Origin: VXNE01 sp965248075
GTDB taxonomy: Bacteria; Pseudomonadota; Gammaproteobacteria; Pseudomonadales; Azotimanducaceae
Length of the DNA: 64,000 bases
Direction: 5' to 3'
NCBI GenBank assembly: GCA_965248075.1
Contig: CBDFIL010000002.1
Coordinates: 558,001 to 622,000 of the forward strand
The translations under genes and the position numbers were made by a program. Below the pieces are notes generated by a model. The model searched no databases, had not been told where the DNA came from, and saw only the letters and a list, made by a program, of their open reading frames with translations. Below, one piece after another: positions 51,942-60,200 of this stretch. Position 1 is the stretch's first letter. The number at the start of each line of letters is the position of its first letter.

Positions 51942-52066
51942 AGCCGGTCCGGCGTTTCGCTACCGCTGCACGCCGGCTCCGCCTCCGGCCCAGCCACACC
52001 GACCTCGCATGGAACAACCGCCGCCGGTCGCTGCGCTCCCGTCATCGTTTGTTCCATGCGAGGGAG
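51942..52066. repeat. 125-bp stem-loop element, copy C
   Basis: AGCCGGTCCGGC, TCGCTACCGC and CAGCCACACC precede arms CCTCGCATGGAACAA (52003-52017) and TTGTTCCATGCGAGG (52049-52063), perfectly complementary across 31 nt. It fills the gap between prfC (stop 51930) and sirB1 (ATG 52076). Confidence 0.85.
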
Positions 52067-52075
52067 CCTCACCGC

Positions 52076-52891
52076 ATGAAGCACCAGGCATCGCCGGTGG
52101 ACGGCTTTCGCGTCGTACGCGAGGACGGCGGCAGCGTCGTGGATGTGGCGCTCCTGGTGTCGGGCGTCGTCCAGCCGGATACCGACGTCGACTGGTGCCG
52201 TGCCGAATTGCATCGCTTGGCGGAGGCGACGCCGGCGGTGCAAGGCGCCACCCCGGGCGCGGGCGATCTCGTGGACGCCCTGCGGTCGGCGGGCTTCACG
52301 GGCGCGCGCAGCGGCTACCACGAGGCGCGGAACAGTTCCCTCGAGTACGTACTTCGGAAGCGTCGGGGCATCCCGATCAGCCTGGCAACTGTCGTCATCG
52401 GGACGGCGGAGTGCCTGGGCCTCAAGGCCGCCGGCGTGAACTTCCCGCGGCACTTCCTGGTCGCCGTCGAGGACACCCTGATCGACCCGTTCGAGATGGA
52501 GCTGACCAGCGAGGAGCATTGGCGCGACTGGCTGCGACGCGAGATGCGCAGCGCGACGGGCCAAGGCCCTGCGCAGTCCGAACTCGACGCCGCCTTCCGC
52601 AGGGCCGGGCCGGTCGACATCGCCCTGCGCATGCTCAACAACCTCCGCATGCTGCCGGATGTCCGCAACAATCCGGAGTACGCGCTGACGCTGAACGACT
52701 GTCTGCTCGCCCTGCAGCCGGATGCGTCCGCCGTGCATGTCGACCGCGCGGACATCTGGCTGGCGCTCCGCTCCCTGGACAGGGCGCGCCACGAACTCGA
52801 GACGGCGCTCGAACTCGCGGGGGACAACGCCCGGAAGTCCATCCGCGCGCGGCTGAACGCGCTGCCGGACGGGTCGGGAACGGCGCACTAG
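52076..52891 (+). CDS. sirB1: SirB1/transglutaminase-like TPR protein
   Basis: 271 aa. SirB1 N-terminal domain (NSSLEYVLRKRRGIPISLATVVIGTAECLGLKAAGVNFPRHFLVAV, the transglutaminase-like core) and a C-terminal TPR pair (LRMLNNLRMLPDVRNNPEYALTLNDCLLALQPD). Function unclear; usually near prfA/prmC in other gammaproteobacteria. ATG 52076 sits 10 bp after the stem-loop element. An in-frame upstream extension runs antisense-free through the element and is not conserved. Confidence 0.87.
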   Translation: MKHQASPVDGFRVVREDGGSVVDVALLVSGVVQPDTDVDWCRAELHRLAEATPAVQGATPGAGDLVDALRSAGFTGARSGYHEARNSSLEYVLRKRRGIPISLATVVIGTAECLGLKAAGVNFPRHFLVAVEDTLIDPFEMELTSEEHWRDWLRREMRSATGQGPAQSELDAAFRRAGPVDIALRMLNNLRMLPDVRNNPEYALTLNDCLLALQPDASAVHVDRADIWLALRSLDRARHELETALELAGDNARKSIRARLNALPDGSGTAH

Positions 52892-53423
52892 CGCCACCAA
52901 AGCCGTCGCCCGTGCGGGCGCCGCCTTTGGCCCCAACCCAGAGCCGTTCCATCACCCTGTCGGACCCGAGCCAGCTCGCGCAGGCCCAAGTCCGACAGGC
53001 TGCTGGTAGGGGCCGGGCTTGTCCCGTCCCGTGCCGAATTACCCGCCAACGCCGACACGGGCTTGTCCCGTCCCGCCCCGAATCACCCCCCAACGCCGAC
53101 ACGGGCAACGTATGGGACGGGCATGTCCCGTCAGGGCTTGCACGGGCTCGACACGGGCGATGTAGGGGACGGGCTTGTCCCGTCCCGTTGCCAGGGGCTT
53201 GCACAGGCTCGACACGGGCGACGTACGGGAAGGACCTGTCCCGTCCCGTCGCCAAGGGCTTGCACGGGCTCGACACGGGCACGGGCGATGTAGGGGAAGG
53301 ACCTGTCCCGTCCCGTCGCTAGGGGCTTGCACGGGCTCGACACGGGCGACGACAAGCGTCGCCCCTACAGTCCCGTCCCGAATCACCCGCCAGAGCTCAA
53401 TCCATCGAATCACCCGCCAGAGC
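52892..53423. repeat. REP-like repeat array between convergent sirB1 and fabY
   Basis: No gene. A hairpin, CCTGTCGGAC (52956-52965) with GTCCGACAGG (52990-52999), is followed by about seven degenerate ~60-bp units to 53380. Each carries GGGACGGG-CTTGT-CCCGTCCC or a variant (GGAAGGACCTGTCCCGTCCC), then GGGGCTTGCACGGGCTCGAC and ACGGGCGA. At the end a 27-bp unit starting AATCACCCGCCAGAGCTCAA is tandemly duplicated (53381-53407, 53408-53433) into the last codons of the next gene. Confidence 0.85.
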
Positions 53424-55277
53424 TCAATCCATCATGTCCTCGAACGGATTCTCGACATCGAGGGGAATCGCCTGCGCGTAGCCGGGTATCCGCACCTCGG
53501 ACTCCGACACCACGATGTCCTCACCACCCAGCACGCCTTCGCCGAAGCGATAGATGGGCAGCATGTCGCCACGGGTCATTGCCGCATCGTATTCGCGGGA
53601 CTGCTCGGCGACCGAGTCGTTGCGTTTCGCGTAGGCCGCCATGGCGGCGGCGCCGTGCTTGGCGCGCAGCATCCGGTGGGCGACGTGCGGTGCCAGGACG
53701 AGACCGGTGGCATTGTTCCCACCGAAGCCCTTGGAGTTGATGAACGCCACGTCCATCGCCGTGCGCTCGCACTCGACATGGCGGGTCTCGAAACCCAGGT
53801 GACTGGCGTGCACGTCGTCGGCGATGGCGTCGATGGTGGTGATGCCCGGCAGCCAGCCGTGGTGCCAGCTTCCGACCGCGCACGCGAGTTGATCGCCGGA
53901 CGCGGGTGCGAGCGAGTGACCGAGAAAAGCCTTGACCGCCGCCACCGGCCAGCGCTCGATGCCGAAGGTCCGCGCGAGGTCGTTCATGATCTCGGACTCG
54001 GTCACGCGGTTTTGCGGAGTACCCGTGCCGTGGGCGTGGATGTACGAGCGCCGTCGCAGGCTCTCCTCGCCAAGGATCGATCGGGCCAGCGCCATGGTCT
54101 TGGCGACCGTCACGAAGTTGCCAACGCCGGGTCCGGAGATGGATTTCTTGAAGCCGTCCGCGTTGATGTGTACCGCGGGGAGCGCCGCCTGGATGTTGGC
54201 GCCGAGCTCGAGCGCCAGCGCATCGTCGGTGACAACGGCGAAGACAGCGGCTTCCGCCAGGGTGAACCCGCAGTTCTCGGCGAAGGGCCGGCACGCGCGG
54301 CGATTGTCCAGGATGTCGGCGCCGTCGAGGGCCATCAGTGCCTCGTCCTCGGCGAGCGCACCCATGACACGGTAGCCCTCGATCACCTCGGGCACGATGG
54401 GTGCCTCCGCGCCGCCGACGAGCGCGACCCGCAAGCGGCCGGCGCGGATCTCGTCGACCGCGACCTTCAGGTTGTAGAGGAAGGTCGCGCATGCGCCGAT
54501 GACGGCACCCGTGCTCCCGACGCTGCCGATGATGTAGGCGTTGATGAAGTCGGAGGGCATTTCGCACAGGCCGAGCGGTACCTGCTTGGAGGTGATGCGG
54601 CGCCCGGTCATCGGGGCCTGAAACATGCCCCCGGTGCCGGCCGCGTCGAGCTGGCCCATGGCACTGCCGGAGTAGACGGCGAACTGGTCCGGGCGTACCC
54701 GCGCGCGCAGGTCGGCCCAGTCGATGCCCATGGAACGCACGGCGTCGGATGCTCCGAACACCGTCAGTTGCAGTCCTCTCGGGTGGTTGCGCGACTGGTA
54801 CAGGCGACCCGGGTCAAAGCCGGTCGGCGCCTGTCCGGCGGACGTGACGCGCGAGGCGCGCCGGTCCGGAAACAGGACCGATACGCTCTGGCCCGTCGAC
54901 ACTTCCACGGTGCCGTCCGCGCGGGGCTGCACGGCCCAGTCCGCCGGAATCGTCTCGGGGAGGTTGCGTTTCGAGGCGACGAACCGCAGTCCGTTCGTAT
55001 CGGGGGCGGCGATCGTCGCTGCGCGGTGGCAGGGAATTTCGGTCGGGTCGAACGCCTCGATGCGGCGGATCAGCGTGTGGTCGCGGATGTACTGTCGGGT
55101 AGCGGCGTGTGCCGGGTCCCCTTCGAGCCCCATGAGGCCGGCGAGACTCGCGTAGGTGTCGCTGGCCGCATCTCCAGCGAGTGCATCGATCACGATGCGC
55201 CGGAACGCGTGATCGGACGAGACGCGCCCGGCGGGATTGATCCCGCCGAGGCCGACGATAAGAGGAAGGGTGGACAA
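53424..55277 (-). CDS. fabY: Beta-ketoacyl-ACP synthase, FabY type
   Basis: 617-residue condensing enzyme, about 200 residues longer than FabF. Triad C263 (GACATFLYNL), H416 (IHAHGTGTPQN) and H454 (FLGHSLAPASG). The N-terminal extension starting LPLIVGLGGINPAGR matches what I recall of Pseudomonas FabY, which condenses acetyl-CoA with malonyl-ACP to start fatty-acid synthesis and replaces FabH. TTG start at 55277 gives that N-terminus. Because fabH is absent from the fab operon, this is the likely initiating synthase. Confidence 0.82.
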   Translation of the reverse strand: MSTLPLIVGLGGINPAGRVSSDHAFRRIVIDALAGDAASDTYASLAGLMGLEGDPAHAATRQYIRDHTLIRRIEAFDPTEIPCHRAATIAAPDTNGLRFVASKRNLPETIPADWAVQPRADGTVEVSTGQSVSVLFPDRRASRVTSAGQAPTGFDPGRLYQSRNHPRGLQLTVFGASDAVRSMGIDWADLRARVRPDQFAVYSGSAMGQLDAAGTGGMFQAPMTGRRITSKQVPLGLCEMPSDFINAYIIGSVGSTGAVIGACATFLYNLKVAVDEIRAGRLRVALVGGAEAPIVPEVIEGYRVMGALAEDEALMALDGADILDNRRACRPFAENCGFTLAEAAVFAVVTDDALALELGANIQAALPAVHINADGFKKSISGPGVGNFVTVAKTMALARSILGEESLRRRSYIHAHGTGTPQNRVTESEIMNDLARTFGIERWPVAAVKAFLGHSLAPASGDQLACAVGSWHHGWLPGITTIDAIADDVHASHLGFETRHVECERTAMDVAFINSKGFGGNNATGLVLAPHVAHRMLRAKHGAAAMAAYAKRNDSVAEQSREYDAAMTRGDMLPIYRFGEGVLGGEDIVVSESEVRIPGYAQAIPLDVENPFEDMMD

Positions 55278-55421
55278 CTGCGTCGCTACCCCGTTGGCGT
55301 TTCGACGGATTCTAGTGACTGACCGCTGCTTTTACACGTCCTGCACATACCACGACCCGAATGGCGACGGGTTACCCGGGCGCGTCCTCGTCGCGTGCGA
55401 GAACGGTAGCGGAGGGCGGTG

Positions 55422-56566
55422 TCATACGCGCTCCAGGGCCACGGCAGTGGCCTCGCCGCCGCCGATGCAGAGCGCCGCAACGCCGCGCTGTCCGCCCTGG
55501 CTGTGCAGTGCGTGGGCGAGCGTCACCATCAGCCGGCTCCCGGTGGAACTGATGGGGTGCCCCTGCGCGCAGGCGCCGCCGTGCACGTTCACCCGCGCGG
55601 GATCGAGGCCCAGTTCCCGGATGGCGAGCATGGTCACCATCGCGAACGCTTCGTTGATCTCGAAGAGATCCACCTCTTCCTTGCGCCAGCCGACTTGGGC
55701 CAGCAGCTTCTCGATGGCGCCGATGGGGGCGATCGTGAACTCCGATGGGTGGATCGAGTGGGTGGCGTGGCCGACCACGCGGGCGAGGGGCGTGGCGCTC
55801 CCGGCCGTCTCCTCGTCGGCGAGCACCAGTGCGGAAGCGCCGTCGGAGATGGAGTTCGCGTTGGCCGCCGTGATGGTGCCGTCCTTCGCGAAGGCAGGCC
55901 GCAGCGACGGGATTCGATGCATCCGCGCGCGGCGCGGTTGTTCGTCCTCGACCACCTCGCCGAGGGCGGCTATCTCGCCGCGCAGGGAACCATCCTCCAT
56001 CGCGGCGAGCGCGCGGGTCAGCGAGTCGATGGCGAATGCGTCCATGTCCTCGCGGGAGATCTGGTGTTCGTCCGCGGTCGCCTGCGCGAAGCTGCCCATC
56101 GAGTCGCCGGTTTCCGCGTCCTCGAGGCCGTCGAGGAACATGGCATCGACCACTTCGCCGTGGCCCATGCGTTGGCCACGACGCGCCTTCGCGAGCAGAT
56201 ACGGGGCATTGCTCATGCTCTCCATGCCGCCTGCTACGACGCGGCGCGCGCTGCCGGCGCGAATCAGGTCGGTGGCCAGCATCGCGGCCTTCATGCCGGA
56301 GCCGCAGACCTTGTTCACCGTGGTCGCACCCACCGCGTCGGGCATCCCGGCGATGCGCATGGCCTGTCTTGCCGGTGCCTGCCCGACTCCGGCGCTGACG
56401 ACGCAGCCCATCAAGACCTCGTCGATGGCATCCGGGGCGACTCCAGCGCTCTCGACCGCCGCCCCGATGGCGTGGGCGCCGAGTTCCGGTGCGGTCCGGT
56501 CGGCGAGGCGCCGAGAAAGCTGCCGATGGGGGTGCGTTGGGCGGCGACGACGAATACTCCGTTCAC
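55422..56566 (-). pseudogene. Acetyl-CoA C-acyltransferase (thiolase), single frameshift
   Basis: Reads as a complete ~381-residue thiolase if one base is restored. From GTG 56566 (SD AGGAG) it encodes NGVFVVAAQRTPIGSFLGA, then loses frame near 56503-56513. The other frame carries ADRTAPELGAHAIGAAVESAGVAPDAIDEVLMGCV into the intact rest. Active residues are present: Cys in NKVCGSGMKA, His in NVHGGACAQGHP, Cys in ALCIGGGEA. Either decayed or a one-base sequence error. Without correction the translatable part starts at 56414. Confidence 0.85.
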
Positions 56567-56639
56567 GGTATCTCCTGGTGGCGGCTGCGTGGTTCTGGTG
56601 CGGCGACCGGCCCGTCCGACGGGCGCCGCCGCGCTTGCA

Positions 56640-57149
56640 TCATGACTCGTGGAGGCGCGGGATCAGTTCCGCGAAGTTGCACGGTCTGAAATCGATATCC
56701 AGCTGGTTGCGCAGGATCTTCTCCCAACCCGTGCGGCAGGCATTGGTGGATCCCGGCAGTGCGAAGATCAGGGTGCCGTTCGCGAGACCGCCCACGGCAC
56801 GGGACTGGATGGTGGAACTGCCGATCTCATCGAGCGAGATCTGGCGGAAGAGTTCCCCGAACCCGTCGATGGTCTTGTCGAACAGCGGCAGCAGCGCTTC
56901 CGGCGTGCTGTCGCGCCCGGTGAACCCGGTGCCTCCCGTGGTCAGGACCGCGTCGACGTCGGGGTCTGCGATCCAGGCCGATACGCGCGCGCGGATGCGG
57001 TAGATGTCGTCGGCCTCGATGGCCCGGTCCGCCAGGCGATGGCCGGCCGTCGCGAGGCTGTCGCTCAGGAGATCGCCCGAGGTGTCGTTCGCGGCCGTGC
57101 GCGTGTCGGAGACGGTCAGGACCGCGATGGACAGGGATGGACCCCTCAT
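56640..57149 (-). CDS. moaB: Molybdenum cofactor biosynthesis protein MoaB
   Basis: 169 aa MoaB/MogA-fold protein: LTVSDTRTAANDTSG, VDAVLTTGGTGFTGRDSTPEALLPLFDKTIDGFGELFRQIS and ALPGSTNACRTGWEKILRNQLD. Adenylates molybdopterin, or is the dispensable MoaB paralogue as in E. coli. ATG 57149 with GGAAG upstream; a TTG at 57152 is adjacent. The cofactor product would serve the hydroxylase at 16.5-20.2 kb. Confidence 0.93.
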   Translation of the reverse strand: MRGPSLSIAVLTVSDTRTAANDTSGDLLSDSLATAGHRLADRAIEADDIYRIRARVSAWIADPDVDAVLTTGGTGFTGRDSTPEALLPLFDKTIDGFGELFRQISLDEIGSSTIQSRAVGGLANGTLIFALPGSTNACRTGWEKILRNQLDIDFRPCNFAELIPRLHES

Positions 57150-57167
57150 CAAGAAGCGCTTCCAAGT

Positions 57168-57197
57168 TTGCGGATTTGCAGGGCTTTACATTACATT
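57168..57197 (+). promoter_or_regulatory. Putative promoter of the fused carboxylase gene
   Basis: TTGCGG (57168-57173), 18 bp, TACATT (57192-57197) in an AT-rich patch between moaB and the divergent carboxylase gene. Moderate match; 40 bp before the chosen start. Confidence 0.4.
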
Positions 57198-57237
57198 AGC
57201 GCACCGCTTTGTGCATGGGGGCGTCACCACGGTCCCG

Positions 57238-60200
57238 ATGGAAAACGCTGCCGCGGCCGGCGACCACCTCTTCCTCATCGCGGAGAGCCTGGCCCAGGAC
57301 TTCTCGTCGTTCCCCGACCAGGGCGCGGGTGGGCACCGCGCGATGCGGGGGCTATTGGGCGAGGCGGACATCGCACGACGTTGCGAAGCCCTCGCCAACA
57401 TGGACATCGACTCGTATATCGAGGCGGTGGTCGCGGGTGCCGAAGATCCGCGCCGGCCGGCCGCGCCGGACATCGTCCACCGCCTTGGCGACGAGATCTC
57501 CGCGGAGGTGCGGGACGGGCCGTTCTACTCGGCGCTCGTGCGCATGGACTTCAACGGCGAGGCACGCCAGGTGGGTTTCATCGCCCAGGACCGCTCGTCG
57601 AAGAACGGCGTGTGGGGCCCCAGGCACCACCTCGCCGCGGCCGCCCGCATCGAGGAGTTCTGCAAGCGCGCCATCCCGATCGTGAGCCTGATGGACACGC
57701 CCGGCGCGGATGCGGAGGCAGACGCGAACCGGAACAACCAGGCGCACAGCATTTCCCGCCTGATCGCCGAAATGTCGAACGTCGACGTCCCGAACCTCGG
57801 CATCGTGTTCGGTCTCGGCTACTCGGGCGGCGCCATCCCCCTGGCGGCCAGCAACATGATCCTGTCGGTGCGCGACGGCGTGTTCAGCACCATCCAGCCG
57901 AAGAGCCTCGCCAGCATCGCGCGCCGCCTGAACCTGTCGTGGCAGGAGTGCGCGAAGCACGTGGGCCTCTCCCCGTGCGAGTTGCACGCGCAGGGCAACA
58001 TCGACGGGGTGATCGACTATGCCCCCGGAGAGGACGGTGCGCACCTCGAGAACTTCCGCCTCGCGATCGTCTCGGGCATCCGCTCGATCGAGGAGGCGAC
58101 GAAGGCATTCGTTGCCGAGAACCCGTACATCCTGGATCACTACCGGCGCAGCCTCGAGCGGTACCTGCACCCGTCGAAGACCCTGCGGCGGCTGCAGGAA
58201 AGTGCCTCGATGACCCTGACGACAACGCCCACCGAATACGTCAACGTGTTCGGTGTGGCGTACCGCTATCTGCGCTACCTCGGCTGTCGTCGCCGCATCC
58301 GCGCCACTTCCGCCCAGCAGTACGGTCGCCTGGCGTCCCAGGAACTGCCCACCGGCGAGCTGGCGGCGCGCGCGGACCGGGAACGGCGCCGCGTCTTCCT
58401 CAAGTGGATGCAGGACCCGGACCGCGTCCGCTACGACGACGGACTCGCGCGGGCCTGGAAGAGCTACGGCGAGCGCAAGGAAGCGCTCCAGGACGAGCGC
58501 GGACGGTTTGCGCAGCTGTTCCTCGGCGAACCGCGCAAGAACTACGAAGAAGCCCGGGCGCACCTCCTCGGTACCGTCGGCATGTATCTGTACAACCGGT
58601 GGAAGTCCGATGCCGCGGGCAATTTCCGCGCCCTGCAGCATTACCTGGAAAATGCCGCGGACGCGCGCGCGCTCCTGCGCACGGCGGACATCCGCGATCC
58701 CTACCCGCTGCTCGACGCGATCGCGACGGACCGGAGCCTCGGTCCGACGTTGCGCCAGCGCTTCACGCACGAGGGCAAGAAGCTGCTGGCGAGCGATCAC
58801 CTCGAAGAGAAGGCGGACGCGTACGTGCGCGCCCAGCTCACCGCGGAGATCAACCTGGCCCTCACCGAAGAGTCGATGGCCGACTTCGTCCCGAAGAAGG
58901 ATCTCGGCGAGCGCACGCGCCAGGCGATCGCCTGGGCTCCTTCGTCCATCGTCGTCAACCGCCTGGTCTTCGAGGACCGCTTCGCGCGGTTGCTCGAACC
59001 CCGCCAACCCGCGGACGGGCCGCCGCACGACGCGGACCTCAACGTGCTCGACATCCTGCTCGAAGACGACCTGCGCGAGGACTTCATCGGGGAGTGCCGG
59101 AACATCCTGCTGTTCGATGCCGTCTACGACGGGGTCATCGGGAGCCTCGATTCCATCGCGGAAGAGGCCGAACGGACGCGGAGCCTCTCGAAGGCGACGG
59201 TCAGCGCGTTGGTGCGCGCGGCCTTCGATGGGGCGGCACGCACCTTGTCCGGTGACGAGCCGGTGGACACCTTGCGCACGCGGTTCTTCGACTGGTTCCT
59301 GCGCATCGACGGGATGCGTGGGTCGAGCGACAACCTGCGCGCCGTCGAAGAGTGGAAGAAGAGCGCGTTCGCGCACCTGTCGGACACGCTCTTCGTGGTG
59401 GTGACGTTCCTCTTCGAGAGACTCGTGGTCTCGTACCTGAACGCGGAGTGGGACGGCAAGCGCTATGACGGTCGCATTTCGCCGCGCAACATCGGTCGCA
59501 GGAAGGACTTCTGGAACCGGCTGACCATCGCCTATCGGGACCTGCGCATACAGAATGTCCTGAACGGCTTCAAGAAGCGCCGCGCGACGGGGTCGAGCGC
59601 CTTCGTCGAGACGTTCTTCACGGACTTCGAAGAGCTGTATCCGGACCTCCTGAGTTCCGACCCCTGCGAGTTTCCCGGATTGCGTCTTGCCATCGAAGGG
59701 GCCCTCTCGAGGGACACGACCCCGTGCGGGGTGGTCACGGGCGTGGGCACGTTCCAGGACGACGCCGGGGGCATGCGCGTCGGCGCGGTGATCTCGAACG
59801 CCGACTTCCAGGCCGGCGCCTTCGACATGGCGAGCGCGGAGAAGTTCTGCAAGCTGCTCGTCTACTGTGCCGAGCGGCGTCTGCCGGTGATCTGCTTCAT
59901 CTCCTCCGGAGGCATGCAGACGAAGGAGGGCGCGGGAGCGCTCTTCTCCATGGCGGCCATCAACGACCGCCTGACGCGCTTCATCCGCGACCACGAATTG
60001 CCCGTCATCGTGTTCGGTTACGGAGACTGTACCGGCGGGGCGCAGGCGAGCTTCGTCACGCACCCGCTGGTACAGACGTACTACTTCTCCGGTACCAGCA
60101 TGCCCTTTGCCGGCCAGATCGTCGTGCCGTCGAACCTGCCGTCGGACTCGATCCTCTCGAACTACCTGTGCCGCACGGCGGGCGCGATGCAGGGCCTGGT

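Noticed and set aside
53000..53400. Possible CRISPR array
   Set aside because: Units are degenerate, self-complementary and contiguous, with no unique spacers between constant repeats and no cas genes nearby.
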